Assembly (NCBI GenBank): GCA_001803205.1
Contig: MHBE01000008.1
Span: forward strand, 1-54,592
Direction: 5' to 3'
Origin: Lentisphaerae bacterium GWF2_38_69
Lineage (GTDB): Bacteria; Verrucomicrobiota; Lentisphaeria; Victivallales; GWF2-38-69
DNA length: 54,592 bases
The notes under the pieces were generated by a model. It saw nothing but the letters and a program-made list of their open reading frames with translations, ran no database searches and was not told where the DNA came from. Below are positions 36,479 to 45,289 of this stretch, piece by piece. Position 1 is the first letter of the stretch, and each line of letters starts with the position of its first letter. The position numbers were made by a program, and so were the translations under genes.

Positions 36479-38029
36479 ATGAAAGAGAATATAAAATCAA
36501 TTGTAATTCTGGATTTTGGTTCACAGTACAGCCAGCTTATTGCCAGGCGCATACGCGAACTTAATATTTACAGCAAGATCCTTCCTTTTTCTGCAACTCC
36601 AAATCAGATTATGGAAGAAAATCCTTCCGGTATTATCCTGAGCGGGGGGCCGGCCAGTGTAACAGATCATAATTCTCCAGCATGCAATAACGAAATATTT
36701 TCATTGGGCTTGCCTGTTTTGGGGATTTGCTATGGGCTTCAGCTTATGGTAAAAGTTTTTGGCGGAAAAGTTGTAAAAAGCCCTTCCAGAGAGTATGGCA
36801 AAACTCTTCTTCATATCAAGAATGACAGTTTGCTGTTTCAGGGAATAGAACAAAATGATTTTAACATATGGATGAGCCACGGGGATAAAGTAGAATCCCT
36901 TCCTCATTCGTACAGGAGTATAGCCTCCACGCAGAATACTGAATTTGCCGCTATTGAGAGTACGGATAAGAATCTTTATGGAATCCAGTTTCATCCCGAA
37001 GTAGCTCACTCTGAAAACGGATTTGCTATATTACGGAATTTCTGCCTGAAAATATGCCATACAGAACAGAACTGGACGATGAAATCCTATATCGAAACTG
37101 CTATTAAATCCATCAGGGAAACGGTTGGAAAGGATAGTGTCATTCTTGCCTTGAGCGGCGGTGTAGATTCTTCTGTTTCTGCTGTACTGATAAATAAAGC
37201 CATAGGAAGACAGCTTATATGCGTATTCGTCAATAACGGAGTTCTGCGGAAAAACGAAGCCCAAAGAGTTCAGAGTCTTTATACCGAAAATTTCGATCTG
37301 GATTTAAGATATGTAGATGCGGAGGATAGATTTTTAAATAAACTTGCTCATGTATCTGACCCTGAACAGAAAAGAAAAATCATCGGAATGGAATTTATAA
37401 ATATTTTTGATGAGATTGCTTCAGGGATTGGTAATGTAAAGTTTCTTGCTCAGGGTACAACCTATCCCGATGTCATTGAAAGCGTTTCTATCGCGGGAAA
37501 TCCAAGCGCCATGATAAAAAGCCATCACAATGTAGGCGGGCTCCCTGAAAAAATGAAACTGAAACTGCTTGAGCCTTTGCGCTCTTTATTCAAAGATGAA
37601 GTCAGAAAACTTGGTCTGGAACTTGGTATGCCTGAAGATGTGGTATTTCGTCAACCGTTCCCGGGGCCTGGCCTTGCCGTAAGGCTTATCGGAGAGGTCA
37701 CTAAAAATGATCTGGATATCCTAAGGGAAGCTGACCAGATACTCATGGACGAAATGAAAAAAGCAGATCTCTACTACAAAGTATGGCAGTCTTTCGCTGT
37801 TTTATTGCCTGTTAAGACTGTCGGAGTAATGGGAGACGAGAGGACTTATGAAAAGGTTATAGCTCTCAGGATTGTTGAAAGCAGCGATGGGATGACAGCG
37901 GACTGGGTAAAAATGCCTTACGAACTTCTTGAAAAAATTTCATCAAGAATTGTAAGTGAAGTAAAAGGAGTAAACAGAGTGGTTTATGATCTGACCTCCA
38001 AGCCTCCAGGTACAATAGAGTGGGAATAA
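36479..38029 (+). CDS. guaA: GMP synthase (glutamine-hydrolysing)
   Basis: GuaA aminates XMP to GMP. The class I amidotransferase domain has LGICYGLQLM with nucleophile Cys84 and GIQFHPEVAHSE. The ATP-pyrophosphatase domain has ALSGGVDSSVSAVLINKAIG (near residue 225) and FRQPFPGPGLAVR, and the dimerisation end ...YDLTSKPPGTIEWE is complete. At 516 residues it has family length. ATG 36479 starts two bases after the guaB stop, and the TTG six bases earlier is less likely. guaBA form an operon. Confidence 0.97.
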   Translation: MKENIKSIVILDFGSQYSQLIARRIRELNIYSKILPFSATPNQIMEENPSGIILSGGPASVTDHNSPACNNEIFSLGLPVLGICYGLQLMVKVFGGKVVKSPSREYGKTLLHIKNDSLLFQGIEQNDFNIWMSHGDKVESLPHSYRSIASTQNTEFAAIESTDKNLYGIQFHPEVAHSENGFAILRNFCLKICHTEQNWTMKSYIETAIKSIRETVGKDSVILALSGGVDSSVSAVLINKAIGRQLICVFVNNGVLRKNEAQRVQSLYTENFDLDLRYVDAEDRFLNKLAHVSDPEQKRKIIGMEFINIFDEIASGIGNVKFLAQGTTYPDVIESVSIAGNPSAMIKSHHNVGGLPEKMKLKLLEPLRSLFKDEVRKLGLELGMPEDVVFRQPFPGPGLAVRLIGEVTKNDLDILREADQILMDEMKKADLYYKVWQSFAVLLPVKTVGVMGDERTYEKVIALRIVESSDGMTADWVKMPYELLEKISSRIVSEVKGVNRVVYDLTSKPPGTIEWE

Positions 38030-38223
38030 GAAAGCTTGAGTTGATTTTTAGAGGTCGATTAATTTATTAATAAACTGAGTTGCTATCATGCATAAATTAT
38101 AAAATTAAAACAGCGACAGAAATATTAAAATTTCTCAAACTCGAAACTAAAGCTATAAAATATGCGGTTGATATCAGATATAATAAATCAACTTGATAAT
38201 TTATTTAAATAGCAAAAGGAAGT

Positions 38224-39009
38224 ATGGAGTTTTTTGATACGCATTTTCACTATGAGGGGGATTTATCACCTCAAGTTATAGCTAAGGAGGCAGCAGCAGA
38301 AGGAGTCCAATACCTTGCCTGCATAGGAGGAGATTACAATTCTTCTCTTGAAGCAATGAAGTTTGCTGAAGCTGTCGAGAATTGCTACTTTACCGCCGGA
38401 GTCCATCCGCATTACGCGGCAAATGAAAAGTGGGATGCTGAGAAGTTTAAAATACTCCTTAGCCACCCGAAATGTAAGGCTGTAGGAGAAGTAGGGTTAG
38501 ACTTTTACTACGAGAATAGCGCAAAAGAACTCCAGCTTAAGATATTTCAATGTTTTTGCAAACTTAGCGCTTCACTCCATAAACCCGTTGTTGTTCACTG
38601 CCGTGATAAGGATAATTGTTTTGATGCCTACAATCTGGTATATGATATACTTTCTGAATATGTTTCCGATGGTATTGGTTCTTTCGTAATTCACTGTTAC
38701 ACCGGCAATCTGGAATGGATGATGAAGTTTCTCGATATTGGAGGATATATAGGCATTACAGGGATTGTAACTTTCCCGAAAGCTGAAAATGTCCGAGAGT
38801 TACTTGTCAGAATACCTGACAACAAATTGCTGATCGAAACAGATTCACCATATCTTGCCCCGAAGCCTTTTAGAGGAAAAACAAATTATCCGAAATATCT
38901 TAAATATGTGGCTCATGAAGTGGCCAGGCTCAAAGGATTATCCATAGAAGAGATTGCGGAAATAACAACTGAAAACGCCTTGAACTTTTACAGTATTGGA
39001 ACAGTTTGA
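38224..39009 (+). CDS. tatD: TatD-family metal-dependent hydrolase/DNase
   Basis: This 261-residue TIM-barrel hydrolase shows the metal ligands: DTHFH near the N-terminus, GEVGLDFYY, VVHCRD, VIHCYTG and ETDSPYLAPKPFRG. TatD/YcfH relatives act as 3'-5' exonucleases or deacylases; the exact role here is open. ATG 38224 is preceded by AAAGGAAG. The group II intron remnant begins 77 bases downstream. Confidence 0.92.
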   Translation: MEFFDTHFHYEGDLSPQVIAKEAAAEGVQYLACIGGDYNSSLEAMKFAEAVENCYFTAGVHPHYAANEKWDAEKFKILLSHPKCKAVGEVGLDFYYENSAKELQLKIFQCFCKLSASLHKPVVVHCRDKDNCFDAYNLVYDILSEYVSDGIGSFVIHCYTGNLEWMMKFLDIGGYIGITGIVTFPKAENVRELLVRIPDNKLLIETDSPYLAPKPFRGKTNYPKYLKYVAHEVARLKGLSIEEIAEITTENALNFYSIGTV

Positions 39010-39085
39010 CAATCAGTTATACCAGTTCCGTTTTGTTTTCCGAACTTATAGGTAGGGACGACTCCATGCAGAGCGTGGCAAACTC

Positions 39086-39480
39086 GTGCGTCAACGAAAA
39101 CATTATATCATGGAGGTGAAAGTCCACCAGAGGAAGACCTCTAAAGCCTGAAGCAGAAAGTAACTGCGTTGTCGTGAGGCAAGGTGGAGAGCAACTGGAT
39201 GCGAAGATACAGTCCGCAGGAAACGAACTCGATTCGGCTATATAGAATGACGAACCTGCTAGGGCATGGTGAAGTCCAGAACGCTGCAATGAATGAACGC
39301 TTTGATTAGCCAAGTTTTGCAGGGAAAGTCTGTTATGCTGAAATTACAAGGAATAAAAGCAATAGCAGAGTTCTATGGGGTGGTTGGAGGCAGAATGTAT
39401 CGAAGGTATGATGTTGTAAGTTGAGAGACCTGGTTGTGAAGCGACGCTGTTCATGCTCAAAGAGCCGAAGAAGCGACAGT
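39086..39480 (+). mobile_element. Group II intron remnant without reverse transcriptase ORF
   Basis: GTGCG at 39086 is the usual 5' start of bacterial group II introns. Conserved domain I stretches follow: ATCATGGAGGTGAAAGTCC near 39107, AACTGCGTTGTCGTGAGGC near 39163, GATGCGAAGATAC near 39198 and AACTCGATTCGGCTATATAG near 39225. A domain V-like start AGAGCCGAAGAAGCGACAGT sits at 39461-39480, but its second half is missing. No maturase gene is present. Immediately after it lies the middle of an MFS gene. The 3' end has therefore been lost by deletion or recombination. Confidence 0.65.
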
Positions 39481-39481
39481 C

Positions 39482-40090
39482 GTGCATATTTCCGGCAGGC
39501 TTTTTGACAAGGTCGGGGCAAGATCACCAGTAGTTTTCGGCCTGAGTCTGGTAGTCCTGAGTTACATAGTAGCGCCGATTGTTCTTCAGTTTCAAAGCAT
39601 ATATTTTATTCTTCCGTATATGGTTCTGCTTGGAGTAGGTACAGGTTTTGCCATAGGCCCTTCACAAACAGATGCTCTTAACAGGGTTCCTGCGACATTA
39701 AGGGGGCAGGCGGCCGGCCTGACTCAGACTTCACGGCAGCTTGGAGCCACTATTGGGTTGGCTTTGCTGTCCACTATTTTTAATCATTCAGACAAGGTAC
39801 GGATCGAAACAATTATGTCTTCTCTTTCCATAGATCCGAAATATTTTTATACGATAATGAAAACCTTGTCAATTCCTAAAGTTCTAAGAGACAAAGCGCT
39901 GATAGGGATAATAGCAGATGACAAAGTTCCGTTTCTTGTTTCAAAATTGAAAATGGCGATGTCTATAAGTATTTCCCTGGCGTACATCCTGGCAGCTTTA
40001 AGCGTGGCCGTTTCCTTGATAATCGCGATAAAGAAGCTTAAAAAAGGCAGACAGGAATCAGAAATCCATACTCATATCGTTTCAGATTAG
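39482..40090 (+). pseudogene. C-terminal half of an MFS transporter (DHA2/EmrB-QacA-like)
   Basis: The frame starts abruptly at the intron remnant with HISGRLFDKVGARSPVVFG, the motif A copy that lies in the middle of 12-14-helix drug exporters. PYMVLLGVGTGFAIGPSQTD, then VPATLRGQAAGLTQTSRQLG, matches the second half. About 200 residues of an expected 450-500 remain. The missing N-terminal half is not upstream, where tatD and the intron lie, so the gene was cut during the rearrangement. GTG 39482 is only formal. Confidence 0.8.
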
Positions 40091-40211
40091 TACTACTATC
40101 CGTAAAAAGCATGCAATAAAAACAAGCTTTTTACTTCTAGTATGTTGTTATTGTAGTTATACCTATGACGAAATGATTTTCGAATTTCATGCAGCTTAAT
40201 TCTGCTGTTTT

Positions 40212-40275
40212 AGGTAGGGTCAGATCTCCGAGCTGACCGTTCTTTGCGGACGCCTGCGGAGATGCGTCCCTACCT
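40212..40275. repeat. Structured intergenic repeat, outer stem with two inner hairpins
   Basis: Outer arms AGGTAGGG and CCCTACCT enclose two perfect hairpins: GGTCAG...CTGACC (40218-40238) and GGACGC...GCGTCC (40248-40269). Together they can fold as a three-way junction. There is no ORF. It shares design, not sequence, with the element at 40351-40402. Confidence 0.65.
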
Positions 40276-40350
40276 GTTTTTTAGAAAACCAATTCGACTA
40301 AGTTATAACTGTTACCAGTTTACCAATGCAGTTGAATTAGCGAAAAACCT

Positions 40351-40402
40351 GGAGGGACTTGCTCCTGCAAGTCCGTTCGGACGAGGTGGAACTCGTCCCT
40401 CC
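40351..40402. repeat. Structured intergenic repeat, outer stem with two inner hairpins
   Basis: Outer arms GGAGGGAC and GTCCCTCC enclose GGACTTGC-TCCT-GCAAGTCC (40355-40374) and GGACGAG-GTGGAA-CTCGTCC (40379-40398). The two inner hairpins share bases with the outer arms, so outer and inner pairing compete. With the previous element it fills the 369-base gap after the MFS remnant. The remainder of that gap, including TATCAAC repeats at 40450-40472, shows no gene. Confidence 0.7.
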
Positions 40403-40459
40403 ATTTCCTTAATTCAATGACATTGATCAGTTAGGTTTATTTCAATTTGCTATCAACTA

Positions 40460-41245
40460 TCAACTATCAACGGTAATTTGCTTTATTAATTTATCCAAAA
40501 TACAAAGCAAGATTTTGCCGGCATTTTTAGAGCTTCCAGCAACATCTGTTTTTTGTGTTTTATCCTCATTGCCTTTTGCATCCAGCATATTGCTAATTCC
40601 CCTCACCACTATGGCCTTTGTATTAAGCAGCCAGGCAGTTTGATAAATTGCGGATGTCTCCATATCGAGAGCTAACGGTTTTTGAGCTTGTATCTGTTTA
40701 AATAATGATGATGGCGATGGAAATGTATTGGTTGTAACAATGATGCCCCTGTGTATTTGTATGTTCTTCGGTAAATTTGTTGATTCAAGAGCTAAGTCAG
40801 CGATCAAATCAGTCAAACCAAAATCCATTAAATAATGTTCTTGTAAAGGCATCTCTTTAATAGGATGTATCAAGGCACCCTCAAAAGCGGTTCCTCTCAG
40901 TATTGGAAATGCTCCTTGTATTTCTGCTTCAAAAGCAGAGGCTGCAATAACCACATCACCAACATTAAGACAAGAATTAATTCCTCCCGCGGTTCCGGCG
41001 AAAAGAAAGTAATCCGGGGCAAACAGAAATTTGATAGATGCCATCATAGCTGCTGCATTAGTAGTTCCCATTCCAAGAGGGCTGACAAGTACTTTGTTCC
41101 CGTTATAATCGCAGATTTTAAAATCGCCAATTTCAGTTCTAACTTTTTCTCCTTCAGGAAGAATGCTGTTTATGTAATCAAGTTCTACAGGAATAGCAGA
41201 AATTATCGCAAAATCTACCTTGTTTTGTGTGCTTCCCAATATCAT
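40460..41245 (-). CDS. MTA/SAH nucleosidase-type or futalosine hydrolase-type nucleosidase
   Basis: This PNP/UDP phosphorylase-superfamily enzyme likely cleaves a purine nucleoside. It shows LVSPLGMGTTNAAAMM, FLFAGTAGGIN (GSAGG-like), LALDMETSAIYQTAW (the DMEsaA motif with the ribose-binding Glu) and VVRGISNMLD. MTA/SAH nucleosidases have ISD with a catalytic Asp; here it is ISN, as in futalosine hydrolase (MqnB) of menaquinone synthesis. I therefore leave the substrate open. I chose ATG 41245 because GGGGGAG precedes it; the frame extends 16 codons upstream. No mqn genes are adjacent. Confidence 0.75.
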   Translation of the reverse strand: MILGSTQNKVDFAIISAIPVELDYINSILPEGEKVRTEIGDFKICDYNGNKVLVSPLGMGTTNAAAMMASIKFLFAPDYFLFAGTAGGINSCLNVGDVVIAASAFEAEIQGAFPILRGTAFEGALIHPIKEMPLQEHYLMDFGLTDLIADLALESTNLPKNIQIHRGIIVTTNTFPSPSSLFKQIQAQKPLALDMETSAIYQTAWLLNTKAIVVRGISNMLDAKGNEDKTQKTDVAGSSKNAGKILLCILDKLIKQITVDS

Positions 41246-41324
41246 TGTTCTCCCCCTTTTCTGTTGTGGAAATTTCTGGCATCTCAGATTCATTTTATGA
41301 ATTATGCAAATTCTGATCAGACGA

Positions 41325-41368
41325 ATAAAAAAACTCCGGACTTGTTGTTTATGTGTTTAGTCCGGAGT
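41325..41368 (-). terminator. Rho-independent terminator for the secreted beta-helix gene
   Basis: ACTCCGGACT (41333-41342) and AGTCCGGAGT (41359-41368) form a perfect 10-bp stem. On the minus strand it is followed by a T run, ending the transcript of the gene at 41397-42329. Confidence 0.85.
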
Positions 41369-41396
41369 CTTCTCTTTATATCAATATGCGATTTGT

Positions 41397-42329
41397 TTAT
41401 TTTGTGCCACCTGGAGCGAAAATATTATCTTCGTATGTGTTGTCTCTGATCTCTTGATTAATTTCTGGTGCGCCTTGAGGAATTATTTTATAGAGGGTAT
41501 TAACTCTTGGATAGTTGTTGTGTTCTATATAATTTCCATAGAATCCAAAGTTCAATTCTTTATTTGCTTCTACTATGATCTGAGGATCATCACTATCCGT
41601 GATAGTGTTTCCAGTAAAATAACATCCAATAAATAATACTATCTTATATCGTGCTTGTATTGGCAAATCTGATATGTTGTTAAACTTGCAGTTTATGCAC
41701 CAAAAAGCATTACCGCGATCATACCCTTGACTCCAAAAATCTATTAGATATGGTCCTTGAAGAGAAGGTTCGCCAGAAGTCAGACGCTCAAAGTTCGAGA
41801 AAGTACACTGTGTGAGATTCAGGAAACTGGATTCTTTTTTTGAACTGGCTTGCAATATGTGTATAAAGGATTGATTAGAATTAGAAATTTTAGCATTAAT
41901 AAAATTAACATTAAAGATATGCAGATCACCATACAATGATATGAAATTGTCAAACTCCATATTCCCAAAATCAAATGTAACGGTTTGTTTGACTTTACCA
42001 CTATAATCTTTTGGGTTAATATTGAAATTAAAGCTATTTCTTCCGCAGTCGTTAGGAAAATTAATTCTAAGATCACTGGGTATTTTTATTACCGGTACTT
42101 CGTTTTTGTTCTCTGTTGGGATATCAAAAATTATGTTCTCTGTGAGCAAAATATCATCGCCGCATGTAGCCTTATACTTAATCGCATCGTTAACTGCAGC
42201 CCGTAATGAGCCGAGGCCTTCCATATTGGTATTTGTTACCGCAAAATCCTTAGTAACGAGTGCTGCGTTTATACCCATTGCTAACATAAAGAAAGCAGTC
42301 AGGCATGCTGTGAATTTTAAAATCTTCAT
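41397..42329 (-). CDS. Secreted hypothetical protein, beta-helix type
   Basis: This 310-residue protein has a clear signal peptide (MKILKFTACLTAFFMLAMGI, cleavage after about INA). VTNTNMEGLGSLRAAVNDAI is the entry motif common to right-handed beta-helix surface proteins (VTN-SGxGSLRxAI). Repeated short strands with N-x-F/C patterns (LHIFNVNFINAKIS, LTQCTFSNF, WCINCKFNN, FIGCYFTGN) suit stacked helix coils. It is probably periplasmic or outside the cell. Strong ribosome site (AAAAGGAG). The substrate, perhaps a polysaccharide, is unknown. Confidence 0.65.
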   Translation of the reverse strand: MKILKFTACLTAFFMLAMGINAALVTKDFAVTNTNMEGLGSLRAAVNDAIKYKATCGDDILLTENIIFDIPTENKNEVPVIKIPSDLRINFPNDCGRNSFNFNINPKDYSGKVKQTVTFDFGNMEFDNFISLYGDLHIFNVNFINAKISNSNQSFIHILQASSKKESSFLNLTQCTFSNFERLTSGEPSLQGPYLIDFWSQGYDRGNAFWCINCKFNNISDLPIQARYKIVLFIGCYFTGNTITDSDDPQIIVEANKELNFGFYGNYIEHNNYPRVNTLYKIIPQGAPEINQEIRDNTYEDNIFAPGGTK

Positions 42330-42790
42330 TTTCTTTTTCTCCTTTTTTAGATTGCTAAATGTCTTTGAGTTATCAGTTTTTCCGTACTGTTAGCTGTTGC
42401 TTTTATCACTTGTTCTGTTCTTCCCATTCATCCTCTTATTGTTAAAACTTTTTCATTTTAAGTCTTTTTGTGCAGCGTGTAAAAGATAAAATGGCGCAGC
42501 AGGAAGTCAATGGCTTTAGTAACAGGTAATGATTAATTCTATTAATGAAATATATTAAAATAACTAATGATAGAAAAACTTATATCACATTGAAAGATAA
42601 TGATTATTCCAATATTTTAAAAATTAACAAATAAGAAAAAATGAGGATTATACAAGAAACTAATTTATTAAAAACAATTACATGTAAATAATCTAAAAGT
42701 TGAGGTGATTTGTGATGATGAAATAAAAATAATTGGTATAGAAACATCGTACATAATCTAAATAATCAACAAAAAATTATGAGGTAGAAT
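42330..42790. other. AT-rich 461-base gap between divergent genes
   Basis: It contains A/T-rich sequence with no ORF that looks coding, no RNA gene and no clear hairpin. It must hold promoters for the secreted beta-helix gene and the adaptor gene, but no convincing -35/-10 pair stands out. Confidence 0.4.
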
Positions 42791-44251
42791 ATGAAAAAAC
42801 TAAACACCATTTTTTTTATGACTTTACTTTTTCCGGCATTAATTTATTCCGCGGAAAGTACAGTAAAAGTAATTACACTTACAAAAACCGAGGCGCCTGA
42901 ACTTGAATTCGCAGGGATTATAAAATCATTGCAGAGTTCAGATATAAAATTCAATACATGGGAAAAATGGTACGGAAGAGTAGCCGATACCAAAGCTAAA
43001 GGAACGCCGGTAATGTCTCAGATCACAGACAAAAATGGGAATGTCGTTAATCCGGGAAGCAAAGTTGCGCAAATAGAAGACAATGTCTTTAAATTTGATT
43101 TAAAAGAAAAACAAGCTGGACTGGAACAATCAACAGCTAATTTACTGAATGCTGAAGCGCAGTACAAAAGATATAAAGACTTAGTCGATAAAAATGCTGC
43201 CAGCAAGGAAACTTATGATAAGATTTATTCAGACTATCTGACAGCAAAGGCAGCATTCAGTGCCGCAGAGGGTGCAGTTTTAAACGCGGAAAATAATGTC
43301 AAACTCTGCAGTTGCACAACGACATATCCTGGAATAATAGATAAAGTTTACGCATTGCCGGGGGATTGGTCTGATATCGACTATTCAATAGTCAGAGTAA
43401 AAATGACAACTCCAATCGGCGTTGATATAAATATGAGCAGGACACTCTCCAACATGGTCTGGAGAAAAGACCCAATTAAAGTTTTTCCTTTAGATTCAGA
43501 TGAAGCTGTCGGAGTTCTAAACGATCACGACTATATAACTAAAAAAGGCATTTCAGTCACGCTTGATAATTATATTGTGCCTGTAAATATCGTTGATAAT
43601 AAATCCAATCTGCCTGTGATAAATGATTACGATGGGAGCATATTATATGTTTCACGCTTTTGCCTGCCGTTGAAAAATCAAGGAGTATTAGGAGTTCCTG
43701 TTGATTCATTAAAAAAAGACGATAAGGGGTATTTTGTCTGGACAGCTGTCGGGCAAAAAGTATTTCAGCCTGATTCGATAATTGCAGATAAATTTAAAGT
43801 TAAAAAAGTTTATATCACACCAGGTGAATTGAAAACTTATATCCCTGGCATCTGCAAATATTATATAGACCTGAAAAACCCGGCCTCCCTTCAGGAGTAT
43901 GATGTAGTATTGGGAGAGAAGATACCGGATAATCTTAAGAATGAGGACACGGTTATTTATCAGAGATGGAAATATTTGTTCAATTCAGGTGATGTGGTTC
44001 GAGTCGAAATTCCTGCTCTATCAAAACCGGGATTCTATGTTCCTGCTTCAGCAGTTATAAGCAAAACTACAGACAAACATTATGTCTATATTGTAAAGAA
44101 TGATAAAGCTGAAAAAGTTTATGTCAAAATCTCTGGAGGAGATAACGAATATTACAGGATTGAGGCAGATGCCTTAAAAGATGGGGTCAAACTCATAGCT
44201 GATCCTCTGAAAAATTGTATTACGGAAGGTCTTTCTGTTGATACAAACTGA
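42791..44251 (+). CDS. Periplasmic adaptor (membrane-fusion/HlyD-like), unusual long form
   Basis: This 486-residue exported protein has a signal peptide ending at about YSA-ES. Residues about 55-100 form a split lipoyl half (VADTKAKGTPV, VVNPGSKVAQIED). A coiled-coil hairpin follows (NAEAQYKRYKDLVDKNAASK, LTAKAAFSAAEGAVLNAENN) and the second half (TTYPGIIDKVYALPGDW). Two membrane-proximal-type blocks come after: VPVDSL...YFVWTAVGQKVF and KPGFYVPASAVIS...HYVYIVKND. Ordinary adaptors have one. ATG 42791 has a GAGGTAG site. No inner-membrane pump or outer-membrane channel is adjacent. It is the intact paralogue of the pieces at 22531-23936. Confidence 0.72.
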   Translation: MKKLNTIFFMTLLFPALIYSAESTVKVITLTKTEAPELEFAGIIKSLQSSDIKFNTWEKWYGRVADTKAKGTPVMSQITDKNGNVVNPGSKVAQIEDNVFKFDLKEKQAGLEQSTANLLNAEAQYKRYKDLVDKNAASKETYDKIYSDYLTAKAAFSAAEGAVLNAENNVKLCSCTTTYPGIIDKVYALPGDWSDIDYSIVRVKMTTPIGVDINMSRTLSNMVWRKDPIKVFPLDSDEAVGVLNDHDYITKKGISVTLDNYIVPVNIVDNKSNLPVINDYDGSILYVSRFCLPLKNQGVLGVPVDSLKKDDKGYFVWTAVGQKVFQPDSIIADKFKVKKVYITPGELKTYIPGICKYYIDLKNPASLQEYDVVLGEKIPDNLKNEDTVIYQRWKYLFNSGDVVRVEIPALSKPGFYVPASAVISKTTDKHYVYIVKNDKAEKVYVKISGGDNEYYRIEADALKDGVKLIADPLKNCITEGLSVDTN

Positions 44252-44292
44252 ATATAATTTTTAAGGTGATAGAAAAATCTTACATCTTAAGT

Positions 44293-44332
44293 ATATGCCA
44301 TTACATATTTCTCCTTCAATGTAATGGCATAT
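44293..44332. terminator. Bidirectional hairpin terminator between adaptor and LysR genes
   Basis: ATATGCCATTACAT and ATGTAATGGCATAT form a perfect 14-bp stem around a 12-base loop, with a T-rich run after it. It separates two convergent genes. Confidence 0.8.
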
Positions 44333-44360
44333 TTTATCTACGAAAAATATAGAAGAGAGA

Positions 44361-45251
44361 TTAACCAGGAAAAGTAATTCTCAGAAACTTTAGAAGGGTT
44401 TCTGCCTGACAGGAAAATATTTTATCTTTTCTGTACAAAATTCCAACTCTATCATATCCAAGAATATTGCTGATATCGACAACAGACAGGTCATCAATGT
44501 TCTCCTGTTGAAGCAAAGCTTTAGTGGCTATTCCTATGCCGATATTCATTTTTACAAACTTAAACAACTTGAGGAGCCCGGAAGTCTCCAATGAAATTTG
44601 ATAAGTCAGATTTTTTGATTTTATTAACTTGTCAAAGTTGCTGCGATAATAATTATCCATGGTATACATTGTTAGAGGGTATGAGACAAGCTCTTCAAGC
44701 CTAATGTTTTTCCTCTTAGCCAAAGGATGTTTTTTATCGGTTACAAGAAACCATTCGGATTTATAAAACTCATTATAAACAATGTCTTCAGGCACATTGC
44801 CAATGTATCCCAGACAAAAATCCGTTTCGTCGTTTCGAAGCAGTGATATGTACTTATCATGAGAAGGATTTGTAATGCTTAACTTAAGTCCTGGAATAAT
44901 ATTTTTTGTTTTTTCTATGGCGTCAGGAAGTATATAGGATGTAACAAAATCTCTACAGCATATTCTTATGGGTTTATCGCTGATTTTGTTTTTGGCGTAA
45001 AAAAACTTTTCTTTTATTGAACAGTTGTCGAGATAAAGTTTCTTAGTCAGATCCCTGAATAAAATGCCATCTGGCGTGAGCTCAACTTTTTTTGGGCCTA
45101 CTCTGTTAAAAAACTTTGATTCCAATTCATCTTCCAGAGACTTTATTTGCTGACTTACTGCAGACTGAGTACGAAAGGCTTTACCTGCAGCTTTGGAAAA
45201 ACTTTTATGCTCAGCAATTAAATGAAATAATTTTAACTGAATAAATTCCAT
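44361..45251 (-). CDS. LysR-family transcriptional regulator
   Basis: This 296-residue regulator has the N-terminal winged helix-turn-helix (LFHLIAEHKSFSKAAGKAFR, TQSAVSQQIKSLEDELESKF) and a periplasmic-binding-like effector domain (DKPIRICCRDFVTSYILPDA). It resembles CysB/CbbR-type members. It is downstream of the short-chain dehydrogenase gene with 38 bases between them and may control that gene. The effector is unknown. Confidence 0.9.
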   Translation of the reverse strand: MEFIQLKLFHLIAEHKSFSKAAGKAFRTQSAVSQQIKSLEDELESKFFNRVGPKKVELTPDGILFRDLTKKLYLDNCSIKEKFFYAKNKISDKPIRICCRDFVTSYILPDAIEKTKNIIPGLKLSITNPSHDKYISLLRNDETDFCLGYIGNVPEDIVYNEFYKSEWFLVTDKKHPLAKRKNIRLEELVSYPLTMYTMDNYYRSNFDKLIKSKNLTYQISLETSGLLKLFKFVKMNIGIGIATKALLQQENIDDLSVVDISNILGYDRVGILYRKDKIFSCQAETLLKFLRITFPG

Positions 45252-45289
45252 AATACTAATATTTTTAAGTTAGTTTTTCAAACAAATCT

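Noticed and set aside
39017-39313. 98-residue frame on the minus strand over the intron
   Set aside because: No family resemblance; the opposite strand carries group II intron RNA features.
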